A stretch of 64,000 bases of DNA from Pseudomonadota bacterium. Its GTDB lineage: Bacteria; Cyanobacteriota; Vampirovibrionia; Obscuribacterales; Obscuribacteraceae. The notes beneath the pieces are model-generated. The model had not been told where the DNA came from. It searched no databases and was given only the letters and a program-made list of their open reading frames with translations. The stretch spans positions 17,005 to 81,004 of the forward strand of contig JAJPGY010000038.1 of the NCBI GenBank assembly GCA_021325555.1. The letters are read 5' to 3'. The translations under genes and the position numbers were made by a program. Positions 36,645-46,065 of this stretch are shown here, in pieces. Each line of letters begins with the position of its first letter. The first letter of the stretch is position 1.

Positions 36645-36730
36645 GCGCGGCGGGGAGGTGACGAGCGGGCCTTTCAACAGCAAGCTTGCCCCGCCGCGCG
36701 TCAACTGCTGCGTGAGGCTGCGGATTCCTC
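36645..36730. repeat. Structured repeat element, copy B
   Basis: 86 bases, starting six bases after the anti-sigma-like stop. Arm GCGCGGCGGGG (36645-36655) pairs exactly with CCCCGCCGCGC (36689-36699); loop 33 bases. GTCAAC, CTGCG and GCTGCGGATTCCTC follow as in copy A at 31472. It lies between this gene and convergent pepA. Confidence 0.7.
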
Positions 36731-36829
36731 ATCGGTGGTTCTTTTTTAGCGCCGCGCTTACCGGGTGGGATCGGCTTCCCCGGGCACCGCGAAGCGCGGC
36801 GCGTGTATGGCTGCGGGTGGGAGATGAGA

Positions 36830-38335
36830 TTAATCGCGGCCGTGGCTGCACAGGTAGCGGCACAGCGTTCTGACACCGAAGGCGGTGCCGCCTTTGTTGA
36901 CCTCGTCTTTTTCCCTGTCGACCCAGCCGGGACCGGCGATGTCCAGGTGGGCCCAGGGCTTGCCGTCCACGAATTCCTTGAGGAACATGCCGCCGGCGGA
37001 GCTTGCGGCCTCGCCACGAGAGCCGGCGTTTTTCAGGTCGGCGACGTCGCTTTTCAAATAGTCCTTGTACTCGTCGAACAGGGGCATCTGCCACAGCCGC
37101 TCGCCGGCTTGCTCGCCGGCGGCGATCAACCTGTCGACGAGCCTTTGATCGTTGCCCATGACGCCTGCCGCAGCCCGGCCGAGCGCGGTGACGATGCCGC
37201 CTGTGAGCGTGGCGATATCCACGATCTCGTCCGGGTTCTCCTTGACCACGTAGCTCAAGGCGTCGGCGAGGATCAGTCTCCCTTCGGCGTCGGTGTTGTT
37301 CACCTCGATTGTCTTGCCGTTCAAGGCCGTTACCACGTCGCCCGGATGTAGCGCCGCGCCGCCCGGCATGTTCTCGGTTGCAGCCACCACGGCCAGCACA
37401 TTCACCTTCGGCTTCAGCAGGCCGACCACCTGCATGGTAGCGATCACGGCGGCCGCGCCCGACATGTCGTATTTCATGTGCTCCATGCTCTGCGCCGGTT
37501 TGAGAGACAACCCCCCGGAATCGAAGGTGATCCCCTTGCCGGCGACAGCGATCGTCTTTTTGGCCGACGGGTGGTCGTGCTTGAGGATGATGAACCTGGG
37601 CGGCTCGTGCGCACCGCGGGCGACACCAAGCAGCGCCCCCATCTTGAGCTTCTCCAGCTGGGGCACATCCATGATCGTGCAGATGAGCCCGGTTTCCCGA
37701 GCAATGCGCCTTGCCTCTTGAGACAGTCGCGTCGGCGTCATGTATCCGGCCGGCTCGGCGATGAGATCGCGAGCGAAATTGGTGGCGCAGGCGATCACCT
37801 CGCCGGCGCGCGCGGCCTCCGCAAAGGCCCGGGCCGCCAGATTGGCCCCGGATATGGTGACCAGATCGATTTTGGACTTCGGCTTGTCCCTGTCGGACGA
37901 TTTGTATTTGAAGAAGCTCCAGGAGCCGAGCAGGTAGCCCTCGACCGCCGCCTGGACATGCTCGCGCAGGTCGCCGTCGGCGCGCAGAACGAAACAGACG
38001 CTGCGGTAGAACTTGTTGTCTCTTAGGCGGCGGGCCAGATTGGCGGTCAGCTTGCGGCTGGCGCCCGGGCGATAGTCGCTGGCTTTGCCGAGCCCGCAAA
38101 TCAGGAGCTTCTTGGCGGGGAGCTGCTCGTAGGTCGGCAGGACCACAAGCTGCCCGGGCTTTCCCTCGAACGACTCGGCCGTGCAGGCAAGCTCGACCTG
38201 GCGCGCGAATCGGGCCGGAAACCGCGGGTCCATTTTGGCGATCGCCTTTTTCGGCGCCTCACCCTCGAAGATGCCTGCAACGACAAGATCGGCCGCTGTG
38301 TCCGAAAGGGAGCCCTTCTCCTGTTCGAAATCCAT
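36830..38335 (-). CDS. pepA: Cytosol leucyl aminopeptidase
   Basis: 501 residues, M17 family. The signature NTDAEGRL (two metal ligands and catalytic Arg) is at about residue 348; upstream are VAGKGITFDSGGLSLK with the Lys/Asp metal-site residues and KYDMSGAAAVIATM. The C-terminal GGMFLKEFVDGKPWAHLDIAGP is typical. It removes N-terminal residues from peptides and in some bacteria binds DNA at recombination sites or promoters. The start is an ATG at 38335 with no strong Shine-Dalgarno; the gene is transcribed after the 38.4-41.5 kb pair, separated by 24 bases. Confidence 0.96.
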   Translation of the reverse strand: MDFEQEKGSLSDTAADLVVAGIFEGEAPKKAIAKMDPRFPARFARQVELACTAESFEGKPGQLVVLPTYEQLPAKKLLICGLGKASDYRPGASRKLTANLARRLRDNKFYRSVCFVLRADGDLREHVQAAVEGYLLGSWSFFKYKSSDRDKPKSKIDLVTISGANLAARAFAEAARAGEVIACATNFARDLIAEPAGYMTPTRLSQEARRIARETGLICTIMDVPQLEKLKMGALLGVARGAHEPPRFIILKHDHPSAKKTIAVAGKGITFDSGGLSLKPAQSMEHMKYDMSGAAAVIATMQVVGLLKPKVNVLAVVAATENMPGGAALHPGDVVTALNGKTIEVNNTDAEGRLILADALSYVVKENPDEIVDIATLTGGIVTALGRAAAGVMGNDQRLVDRLIAAGEQAGERLWQMPLFDEYKDYLKSDVADLKNAGSRGEAASSAGGMFLKEFVDGKPWAHLDIAGPGWVDREKDEVNKGGTAFGVRTLCRYLCSHGRD

Positions 38336-38359
38336 ACCCTGCGTGTCCCTCCCCTCGCC

Positions 38360-40261
38360 CTAACGCGCGCTGCCGTGCACCACTTTCGCCACCAGATCGT
38401 TGACGAAACGCGGGTCCGCCTCTCGGCGGCAATGAGCCAGATAAGCCTCCATCCAGCGCCTGACCTCGAGCAGGACGTCGGACATCGAGGCTCCCGTCTG
38501 CTTGACGTAAGCCAGGTTCACGCTCACCCGCCCGTCGTGATCCACGCGAACGCGGTGCGCCGCCTCCGAATCGCCGTGAACGTAGCGCAGGCTGGCTTCG
38601 AGCAGGCTCTTGTTCTGAGCCGACCCGACCATGCTCTCCATCTGGGTGGCTATCTGCTGAAAGACAGCCAGCGGCCGAAACAGGCTTTGTTGCTGAATCT
38701 TCGCCAACCTGTAATCGATGAGGAGCTGCAGCAGGCGGATCACCACATAGCTTGGGCGGCCGTCGAACAACTTGGTCACCTCGTCAATTGTCGTCCAGCC
38801 GTCGATGAGCTGGGATAGCCACTGGATGGCCGTCAGATCCTCGGAGCTGACCTGCGTCCCATCGAGATACTTCAGATTTTCGGCGGAGAGCTTCGACCAC
38901 ACAGCATCGAAATTCCATACCCTCTCCACGATCGCATTGCGGCCGCCGGGCAGCCTGGACAGGATCTCTCTCGTCTGGTCCTGGTAGAGGGCGGAATCGA
39001 GCAGCAGGCGATCGAGCGACTGGTGCAGGGAGCAGCTCTCGTCCAGATCCTTCGACTCGGCGCTGTCCCGAAACACGAAGATGCCCTCGTTCCACGCAAC
39101 GACAAACTCGGTGATCGCGTCGTAGCCTTTCAGCATGTGCATAAGCGCGTGCGTAGGCTTGCCTTCGGTGATTGCCACCACGATCGCCTTGTCGCGGTTC
39201 TCCACCGTAAGCAGCCCGGTTCTGCCTGAGGTGGAAAGCGATTGCAGGAGCCCTGCCGGGTCGATCGCCCCCAGGCTGCCGATCATCGAGTCCTTCATGC
39301 TCTCGATGCTCGCCTGCGTGGCGGCATCTTCGTCGGCGCCCACCTTGTGGTAGCCCCCGTAGAGATACTGGTCGTTGAGCAGCACCTCCAGCTCGCGGGT
39401 GTTCAAGTAACCATTCCTGACAGCCAGGAGCCCGAGCATCGTCTTCTGGTTGCGCCCCCATCCTTCCTCCTGCTGAATCTCCAGAAGCTGCTCGAGCTGC
39501 GAGGGCGTTACGATGCCGGCCGCCACCAGATAACGGCCGAGCCGGAAAGGCTTGCGATTGTGGTAACAGTTGGAAAGGAACTGGATGCGCGAGAAGATGG
39601 GATAGATCATCTTTTCCGACTCCAGCTCCTGAAGGATGCGCAAGGTCTCGTCAAACGGCACCCGGTATTGCGTCTCCATGAGCCTGGCGATAAGCTCCAC
39701 CGCCGAGTAATCATCGATCAGCTGCAGGGCCCAGTTTTGCGGAGCGGGCATCTCGAAGGCATTCTTTGATCGCGTGCCCTCGGCGGTGAGAACCGGAATC
39801 GAGGTACAGAGTATGTGATTGGCCAGCGTGCTGCCGCCACCGCGCAGCCGCCTGCGATCGATACCGGATATGGTGGCACAAACGTAATCGGCAAGCAGCG
39901 GGTAGCGAGCGAAGATTCCGAAGACGCTGTCGTGGACATTGAAGGTCAAGCCGCCAGCCGGGTCGTCGCGCGTCAGCGTTATCGCCCCGTCCGTCTTGAC
40001 AAAAAGCAGGACCCCCTGCGGCTTCAGGAGCCGCCGCCCGTAGCCGTGGAATTTGACCAGCGTATCGAGCGGCAGCGAGTAGCCGGTCTGCTGGAGATCG
40101 ATTATCAGCCCGTCGAAGACCTTGCCCTCTTCCACCAGCCGGTCGAACTCCGAGAAAAGGGTCTCGCGATAGGCGTAGGTGCGGTAGACGTAGGCGTATG
40201 AGAGATAGCTCCTCTGCTCGACGAGCTCATCTCCTGGAGGCGGCTCTTGGTGCTTGCTCAT
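38360..40261 (-). CDS. PATAN/GspE-N-like multidomain signalling protein
   Basis: 633 residues from ATG 40261, one base after the upstream gene's stop overlap zone. The first ~150 residues form an alpha/beta unit (FDGLIIDLQQTGYSLPLDTLVKF, LKPQGVLLFVKTDGAITL) of unknown family. A GspE-N-like unit (LGRYLVAAGIVTPSQLEQLL, LGLLAVRNGYLNTRELEVLL) follows, then a PATAN domain (SLGAIDPAGLLQSLSTSGRTGLLTV, KAIVVAITEGKPTHALM, WNEGIFVF) and a helical tail. The combination matches the 25994-27235 protein in a different order, so both probably belong to one signalling system. No membrane segment is visible. Confidence 0.78.
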   Translation of the reverse strand: MSKHQEPPPGDELVEQRSYLSYAYVYRTYAYRETLFSEFDRLVEEGKVFDGLIIDLQQTGYSLPLDTLVKFHGYGRRLLKPQGVLLFVKTDGAITLTRDDPAGGLTFNVHDSVFGIFARYPLLADYVCATISGIDRRRLRGGGSTLANHILCTSIPVLTAEGTRSKNAFEMPAPQNWALQLIDDYSAVELIARLMETQYRVPFDETLRILQELESEKMIYPIFSRIQFLSNCYHNRKPFRLGRYLVAAGIVTPSQLEQLLEIQQEEGWGRNQKTMLGLLAVRNGYLNTRELEVLLNDQYLYGGYHKVGADEDAATQASIESMKDSMIGSLGAIDPAGLLQSLSTSGRTGLLTVENRDKAIVVAITEGKPTHALMHMLKGYDAITEFVVAWNEGIFVFRDSAESKDLDESCSLHQSLDRLLLDSALYQDQTREILSRLPGGRNAIVERVWNFDAVWSKLSAENLKYLDGTQVSSEDLTAIQWLSQLIDGWTTIDEVTKLFDGRPSYVVIRLLQLLIDYRLAKIQQQSLFRPLAVFQQIATQMESMVGSAQNKSLLEASLRYVHGDSEAAHRVRVDHDGRVSVNLAYVKQTGASMSDVLLEVRRWMEAYLAHCRREADPRFVNDLVAKVVHGSAR

Positions 40262-40262
40262 C

Positions 40263-41546
40263 TTACCTGGATGTGGCCCCGTCCTTCTCCTTGCCCTCGG
40301 GTAGCGCCGGCGCCTCGGCGGCCGGCGCCGGCGACAGGCCCCGGGCCACCTTCTGCAGGAAAGCGTCAGCCGGGGCAATGAAGATCGCCTTGATCGCCCA
40401 CTTGTTCTTCACCCGGGCAGCATCCAGGATCAGATCATAACGCCCGAAGGTGACCAGCCGGTAGCGGTAAAGCCCGGCGGGGGCGCCGGACATGTTGATG
40501 AGCCTGGAAGGCTGCCCGGCGTTGCCGGCCGCCAGCCCGATGTACTTGGGAATGCTTATCAGGTGCGGGTCGACGAGCCAGGCCCTGGCGAGATCGCTGC
40601 ACCCCTGTTCGCAGGCGTGAACGAACTGCCAGACCGCGTTGTAGGGCGTGTCCTCGGCCGGCCGGCCCTCCAGCTCGAACTTGCCGCCCACCAGGCGCAG
40701 GACCAGCTTGTATGTCGAGGAGGCGGGCTCCGGCAGCTTCTGGTCGGCCGCCGTCTCCCGTCCCGACAGGGGCGCACCGGGCGTGACCGTCACCAGGAGG
40801 TCCTGGCCGGAAAAGCCGATGACGCCCGACATGTTGCTGGTCAGGTAAGGGGGTATATCGGCAAGCGGCGCCTCATCGGCCCGCCAGCCGTCGGTCCCGA
40901 GCCTGTAGGAGGCGAGCCACATGCCGCCGGCGCCGCGCTTGCTGCCGACCGCTATCAGGTAGCGGGCCCGGGCGGACTTTTCACCTTCGGATAGATCCAG
41001 CATCCTCGCATCCTTGAGCACCACCCCGGACGGCAGGCTGAGCGACTCCACCCTGGGCACCGACACGGCGACCAGCTTGCGGCGCCGGCGCCGCCCGCCA
41101 GGAATCAAGCGGGTGCGCGTCTCCGTCCACTGCACGAAAACGGCCTGGCACTGGGAGATGCGGGGAAAGGTCCAGATCCTGGCAGACCCTGCCGGCACCA
41201 CCTTGACGCCGAGATCCGCGAGCGCGGGGTTGGCCTTTATCACCGCCTGCGGATCGCCGCCGCCCGCGTGGACAAGCAGGGTTCTTACCGCCTTGAAGAG
41301 ATCGCCGAAGCCCGCGTCGGTGGGCTCGGACTTGAAGGCCTGGGCGGCCTCGGCAAGCGAGGGCGAGGACGGCTCCGGCCTGGCCGCCGCCGGCTTCCCG
41401 GCGGCCTCGTGGGCGGGGGCGGCCGCCCGGGAACCCGCGTGGTCGGCTCTCCCCTTGCCCGGAGCAGCAGGCGCTTGATCAATCGGCCAGCCGAGAGCCA
41501 GCAAGAGCGAAAGGGCTTGGACAACGCGCTTCGGCAATCTATTCAT
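40263..41546 (-). CDS. Exported protein of unknown function
   Basis: 427 residues with a Sec signal peptide (VVQALSLLLALGWP, cut near APAA). A low-complexity Ala/Pro linker (residues 25-70) precedes a mixed alpha/beta region with several strands (ARIWTFPRISQCQAVFVQWT, ARYLIAVGSKRGAGGMWLASY, QDLLVTVTPGAPLSG, LYRYRLVTFGRYDLILDAARVKN). The last part repeats a NTF2-like rhythm around WQFVHACEQGCSDLARAWL and KNKWAIKAIFIAPADAFL. I cannot name it. It directly precedes the PATAN protein and is likely in the same transcript, perhaps as an extracytoplasmic partner. Confidence 0.7.
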   Translation of the reverse strand: MNRLPKRVVQALSLLLALGWPIDQAPAAPGKGRADHAGSRAAAPAHEAAGKPAAARPEPSSPSLAEAAQAFKSEPTDAGFGDLFKAVRTLLVHAGGGDPQAVIKANPALADLGVKVVPAGSARIWTFPRISQCQAVFVQWTETRTRLIPGGRRRRRKLVAVSVPRVESLSLPSGVVLKDARMLDLSEGEKSARARYLIAVGSKRGAGGMWLASYRLGTDGWRADEAPLADIPPYLTSNMSGVIGFSGQDLLVTVTPGAPLSGRETAADQKLPEPASSTYKLVLRLVGGKFELEGRPAEDTPYNAVWQFVHACEQGCSDLARAWLVDPHLISIPKYIGLAAGNAGQPSRLINMSGAPAGLYRYRLVTFGRYDLILDAARVKNKWAIKAIFIAPADAFLQKVARGLSPAPAAEAPALPEGKEKDGATSR

Positions 41547-41709
41547 GAAACCGGCAAAAGATCAGGGCTGCGCATTAATTATATTAGCCGGGCCCGGGCC
41601 GGCGCGCTCGGCGGCGACAATTTCACGCAATTGTCAGGACCAGGCGATTAGATATGGTGGTCTCACCATGATCTCCCCCTGTCGAGGTGGGAATCTTCCC
41701 AAAAAAGGT

Positions 41710-41738
41710 TTGACTTCAAACCGGGCAGAGCGTAGATT
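41710..41738 (+). promoter_or_regulatory. Sigma-70 promoter of the LysM gene
   Basis: TTGACT (41710-41715), 17-base spacer, TAGATT (41733-41738), followed 33 bases later by the LysM ATG. The two hexamers match five and four of the six consensus bases. Confidence 0.6.
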
Positions 41739-41771
41739 ATTCCTGGCTTTTCAAGTGGGTTCGCACCGCCG

Positions 41772-43973
41772 ATGTCGCCTTTTTACAGACCTTCCCAGAG
41801 CTTCTCCAGCCCGCACTTCGGGGTAGACGGCCCGACCCCCGCCACCGGCAGCAGCGAACTCGGCAAAGCGGCCTTTAGCGCCGGCATCGAATCGCAGCTC
41901 TCCTCGCCGGCCGAGGTGACCCGGGCGCACTCGTTCTTCCAGGTGCCGGTTGCCGATGCCCGCGTGCTCGCCGCCCCCGCCCTTGTGCCCGGCGGCGAAT
42001 CGGCGGCGATGGCCATGGTTCCCGGCGCCAACGAGCCGGTGTCGCCCATCATTCAGCTGATCATGCGGCTGCCCGGCCATATAGGGATCATGAACTCCTT
42101 TTTTGAGGCGCTCGGGCACCTGTTCAATCCCGACCTGAGCCTGTTGGGCTCCCTCGACCTGACGCACGTGCTCGAGCACGCGCAGGCCGCCCTCGCATCT
42201 GCAGCCGGCACGGCCGGCTCGGAGTTGACGGCCAATTTCTCGCTTGTGCCACAGGACTCACTCAACCTGCTCGGTCACAACGCAACCAGCAACTTCACGC
42301 ACGCCGCCGGCGGCGCCGACGCGCTGACCGGCAAATTGAGCCCGTCGGCCGGCGAGCACCTGGCGAAGAACCCGCTCCAGTGCTCCGGCGAGTACAAGCT
42401 CAGCGACCCGCACTTCGAGGGCGCCGCCACACACGGCCAGGCGGGCGGCGGGCAGGGCCCCTTCGTCTCCGGGCCCGAGCAGTCCAGCCAGGCGCAGATG
42501 AACTACCTGGCCGGCGAGCACAGGCTCTTCAACGATCAGTTCGGATCCAAAGGAGGTCTTACCCAGGCATCCTCATCGCCGGCGGCAGGCAGCACGCAGT
42601 CGCTGCCCGGCTCGCTCAACGTGGGCGCCAGCCCGCTTGCCAGCCATGCGCAGGCGCTGCCGGCGGTGGCCAGGATTGGTGACGGCGTGATGAGCGGCCC
42701 CGGACTTTCCGGGCCGGCCGGCTATCACCTGGGCTCGCCGGGCAGGCCGCTTGTGGACGGCGGCAGCAGCCTCGGACCATCGGGCGCCGTCTCGCAGCAG
42801 CTGGGAGAGCACAGGCTTCTGGCATCGCACCCGTCCTCGACCATGGGCGAGCCGGTGAGCCCACCCGAAAAGGGCTCTCTTCTGGGCCCGGGCAGCTTCG
42901 ACTCCGCCTCGCTCACCCCGGTGGGCGGCGAGCCGCCCGCAAGCATGCCGACTGGTGCCGGTGCCGAGACCGCCGGCCAGGCCATGAAGGGCCTGAAGGC
43001 CACGCAGCTGACCTTGCCGGGCGTGAAGGTGCCGGCGCCCGTGCACGCCAGGCACGCCTTCGACCACCTCGCCCACCAGACCAAACCGGGCGCCGTGGCG
43101 GCGAGCGGGGCCGGCATCGACGAGGTTTCCCGCGGCTCGCTCCTTCACCCGGCAGGCCAGGGCCACGCCGCCCACCATGCGGTGGCCGCCCGTCACCAGG
43201 CGAGCCACCACGAGCCGGCCCACAAGACGGCGCGCACTCCGGGCAACGGCCAGACGGCCGAACAGGCCACTCACCAGGACAAGCCGCTGGCCTGCACGGA
43301 CAGCGGCACGCCGGTCGCCGATGCCGGCAGCACGAGCTACACCATAAGGGCCGGCGACTGCCTGTGGAACATCGCCCGCGATCATCTCGGGTCGGCGGCG
43401 CGATGGCAGGAGATTTACAAGCTGAACGCCGGCCTGCTGGGAAGCAACCCGGACCTCATCCACACCGGCGTCACAATAAACCTCCCGCCTGCCGGACCGG
43501 AGATCGCCTCGGGCGCCGCCGAAGGGGCCAGGTACGTCGTGGCCCCCGGAGACAACCTGTGGAACATCGCCCGCGATCACCTGGGCGGCGGGCAGCACTG
43601 GAAAGAGATCTACCAGGGCAACCACGATCTGATCGGCGCCAACCCGCAGCTCATCCACCCCGGCCAGGAGCTGACCCTGCCCGGCGGCGCCCCCAGCCAG
43701 ATCGCCTCCAGCGCGCCGGCGGCGCCGGCGTTGTCGCAGGCGATCCCGCAGGCGGCGCCGCAGGCCGTTACACCGGCGGCGCCGCTGGCCCCCGACTCCA
43801 CCGCCATCACCCAGCCGGCCCCGGCGCCAATAGCCTCGCTGCCCGCCTCCGGCGCCGCCGCGGCCGCCACCCTGCCGCAGGCCGACCTGACCGGTGCCAG
43901 CGCCGAAGCGCTGGCACCGTCTTCGCTGCGCCCCGATCTCTCGCAACTGCTCCGCCGCCGCCTCGGCAAGTAA
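41772..43973 (+). CDS. Large protein with two C-terminal LysM domains
   Basis: 733 residues. No signal peptide is obvious after the ATG, although the first 20 residues are Ser/Pro-rich. Residues 1-500 are low-complexity, rich in Gly, Ala, Ser and His, and include two NYLAGEHRLFN/QLGEHRLLA-like segments and a histidine-rich belt near 470-490 (HAAHHAVAARHQASHHEPAH). Two LysM domains follow at ~520-570 (YTIRAGDCLWNIARDHLG) and ~590-640 (YVVAPGDNLWNIARDHLG), the form that binds N-acetylglucosamine in peptidoglycan. A Pro/Ala tail closes it. It is probably a cell-wall or envelope protein; export route unclear. The His-rich belt might bind metal. Confidence 0.8.
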   Translation: MSPFYRPSQSFSSPHFGVDGPTPATGSSELGKAAFSAGIESQLSSPAEVTRAHSFFQVPVADARVLAAPALVPGGESAAMAMVPGANEPVSPIIQLIMRLPGHIGIMNSFFEALGHLFNPDLSLLGSLDLTHVLEHAQAALASAAGTAGSELTANFSLVPQDSLNLLGHNATSNFTHAAGGADALTGKLSPSAGEHLAKNPLQCSGEYKLSDPHFEGAATHGQAGGGQGPFVSGPEQSSQAQMNYLAGEHRLFNDQFGSKGGLTQASSSPAAGSTQSLPGSLNVGASPLASHAQALPAVARIGDGVMSGPGLSGPAGYHLGSPGRPLVDGGSSLGPSGAVSQQLGEHRLLASHPSSTMGEPVSPPEKGSLLGPGSFDSASLTPVGGEPPASMPTGAGAETAGQAMKGLKATQLTLPGVKVPAPVHARHAFDHLAHQTKPGAVAASGAGIDEVSRGSLLHPAGQGHAAHHAVAARHQASHHEPAHKTARTPGNGQTAEQATHQDKPLACTDSGTPVADAGSTSYTIRAGDCLWNIARDHLGSAARWQEIYKLNAGLLGSNPDLIHTGVTINLPPAGPEIASGAAEGARYVVAPGDNLWNIARDHLGGGQHWKEIYQGNHDLIGANPQLIHPGQELTLPGGAPSQIASSAPAAPALSQAIPQAAPQAVTPAAPLAPDSTAITQPAPAPIASLPASGAAAAATLPQADLTGASAEALAPSSLRPDLSQLLRRRLGK

Positions 43974-44021
43974 TCGCTCGGGATGGGCAAGCCGGACTCC
44001 CCGGCGGGTCAGCACCGCACC

Positions 44022-44038
44022 CCCGCCTGTCAGGCGGG
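44022..44038. terminator. Short perfect hairpin between convergent genes
   Basis: CCCGCCTG and CAGGCGGG pair around a single T. It lies in the 139 bases between the LysM gene and glycerate kinase, which converge. No T-run follows, so a terminator role is only suggested by position. Confidence 0.4.
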
Positions 44039-44112
44039 CAAGATCCCGGCGCCCCTGGCGTTGACGGTCTGCTTCCGCTCCGCCCGCCTTTGAGAAGACA
44101 AACTCTTCAGGA

Positions 44113-45225
44113 TCAAGGCAGCTCCAGGAGCAGCTGCCGCGCGGCCCCGCTCAGATCTTCACGGTCGACCATCTCGCCCCGGCGGGGAACGGCCACCGCT
44201 TTCTCGATCCCGTAAGCCCGCCAGTCGACGCCCGGCTCGACCGCGGCGGCGAGGACCCACAGCGGTTTGCCCGCTTGCCTGCACATGCCCGCCAGCTCTC
44301 CGACCGCCTTGCCCATGGACAGCTGCCGGTCGAGCTTGCCTTCACCGCCGATGACCAGATCGCAGGCGCTTACCTTCTCCTTGAGATCCATCAGCCCGGC
44401 TATCCACTGGAACCCGGGAATGATGCGGGCTCCAAGCGCGCAGGCCAGCCCGAAGGCCGCACCGCCGGCGGCACCAGCGCCGGGCTCGTTTCGCCTGCTG
44501 CTGCCGGTCGCCTGCTCCATAAGGTCGGCCAGCCTTGCCAGCCCCTGCTCGAGAAGCAGGCACTGAAAGCGATTGGCGCCCTTCTGCGGCCCGAAGACGA
44601 AGGCGGCGCCGTTGTCTCCCAGCAGCGGATTTTGCACGTCGGTCGCCACCGCGAGCTCGGTGAGCGGCTGCAGCCGGACCAGTGCGGACAGATCGCAGTG
44701 GTGGAGATCCACCAGAGGGCCACCGCCCGGCGGCAGCTCGCACCCGGCGGCATCCAGGAATCTGGCCCCCAGCGCGCGCAGGGCGCCGGTGCCACCATCC
44801 GTGGAGGCACTGCCTCCCACCGTCACCACGAGCTTCCTCTCGCCACCGGCAAGGCAGCGGCGGATTACCTGGCCGAGCCCGTAAGTGTGGGCGTAGAGCG
44901 GGGACAAAGACTCCCGGGCGATCCCGGCTATGCCGCACGCCGACGCCAGCTCGATCACGGCCACCGCGGGCAGACGCAGCCAGCGCGCCGTCTGCTTGCC
45001 CCCCAGCGCGCCCAGCACCGTCTCCTCAAAGAGGTCACCGCCCAGGCACTGATGGAGCGCCTCGACCGTGCCGTCGCCGCCGTCGGCGACAGGCGCAATG
45101 GTCAACTGCAGGCGCCGCCCCGATTGCCGGGCACCGGCAGCGATAGCCCCGGCGACGGCACAGGGAGAGAGCGTCCCCTTGTAGGCCGTGGGCGCAATCA
45201 GGACCCTCAGCGTGTCAGCTGGCAA
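44113..45225 (-). CDS. Glycerate kinase (GarK/GlxK type)
   Basis: 370 residues. The glycerate kinase I family is shown by LIAPTAYKGTLSP at the N-terminus, PVADGGDGTVEAL (phosphate site), VTVGGSASTDGGTGAL and ACDLVIGGEGKLDRQLSMGKAVGELA near the end. It phosphorylates D-glycerate, usually to 2-phosphoglycerate, feeding glycolysis. The start at 45225 overlaps the end of the WYL gene by 11 bases, so they are co-translated and the WYL protein may sense glycerate-related metabolism. Downstream on the same strand there is nothing before the LysM gene. Confidence 0.93.
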   Translation of the reverse strand: MPADTLRVLIAPTAYKGTLSPCAVAGAIAAGARQSGRRLQLTIAPVADGGDGTVEALHQCLGGDLFEETVLGALGGKQTARWLRLPAVAVIELASACGIAGIARESLSPLYAHTYGLGQVIRRCLAGGERKLVVTVGGSASTDGGTGALRALGARFLDAAGCELPPGGGPLVDLHHCDLSALVRLQPLTELAVATDVQNPLLGDNGAAFVFGPQKGANRFQCLLLEQGLARLADLMEQATGSSRRNEPGAGAAGGAAFGLACALGARIIPGFQWIAGLMDLKEKVSACDLVIGGEGKLDRQLSMGKAVGELAGMCRQAGKPLWVLAAAVEPGVDWRAYGIEKAVAVPRRGEMVDREDLSGAARQLLLELP

Positions 45226-45829
45226 ACGGCAGTTGGCGGCGCGGGTTGAAATCAGGAGGCACCTCGAAGTGGCGCGATGTCTCCAGCAGCTCTTTGATGC
45301 GGTCGACCCGGAAGATCATGACCTCGCCCCGCTCGTGGCAGTATGCCACCATCTTCCACAGCCCGCCTTCCTTGAGGATGGCCAGGGGATTGAGGGTAAT
45401 CATATCCACCGACTCACGGGCGAAACTGTAGTAATGGGCTCTCACCGTCTTGTGGCTGATAACGGCCTGCTCGAGCAGCGGCAAGGTTCTGTCGATAGCG
45501 TACATCGGGTAATTGCAGGGCGATTGCTCGGCCTCCAGCTCAGCCATATCGGTGGAAGCCGCCTCGCGCGCCAGCTCGTCGTCTTCCTCGAGCTCGACGG
45601 CGCCGAGCACCGACTCGACGATCGCCTCGGCGATCTCGTCGGAAAGCCCGGACAGAGCCGGTGGAATGTGGTTGGAGATCTTGGCGATGATCTCCCTTAT
45701 CAGCTCGTCGCGATCTTTTGCATGGATGCTAATGCCGGCCACGAGCTTGTCGAGCAATCTGGCACCGGTTAAAAGCAGGATCCCCTCTTCGGGCGTAAGG
45801 TCCAGGGAAAACTTTTGTTCCATGTACAT
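45215..45829 (-). CDS. WYL-domain protein without DNA-binding domain
   Basis: 204 residues from ATG 45829, with AAGGA seven bases upstream; the next ATG (45823) also is possible. The C-terminal 90 residues form a WYL domain: ITLNPLAILKEGGLWKMVAYCHERGEVMIFRVDRIKEL, with the usual RVDRI. The N-terminus (LTPEEGILLLTGARLLDKLVA) resembles the helical middle part of WYL regulators, but the winged helix normally found before it is missing. WYL domains bind ligands or nucleic acid and act in DNA repair and defence regulators. It overlaps glycerate kinase by 11 bases. Confidence 0.82.
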   Translation of the reverse strand: MYMEQKFSLDLTPEEGILLLTGARLLDKLVAGISIHAKDRDELIREIIAKISNHIPPALSGLSDEIAEAIVESVLGAVELEEDDELAREAASTDMAELEAEQSPCNYPMYAIDRTLPLLEQAVISHKTVRAHYYSFARESVDMITLNPLAILKEGGLWKMVAYCHERGEVMIFRVDRIKELLETSRHFEVPPDFNPRRQLPFAS

Positions 45830-46065
45830 GCTTTTTTCCTTATGTAAGCGCCGCACCCGCTGCGGTGGCCCAGCGCGCTACTCGATTGCACCCTCGACCC
45901 GGCGGGCGAGCCCCGCCGGACCCGGAGACCTTGACTTCCCGCTGTCCCCTCCTTGACTACCCTCTTTCAGTCTACACCCACGAGGGATACTCCGGTAGTC
46001 ACCCGCACGGCTTCCGGTCCTCCACCGGCCCCGCGCCCTTGCCCGGTCTCCGACCAAACAGCGCT

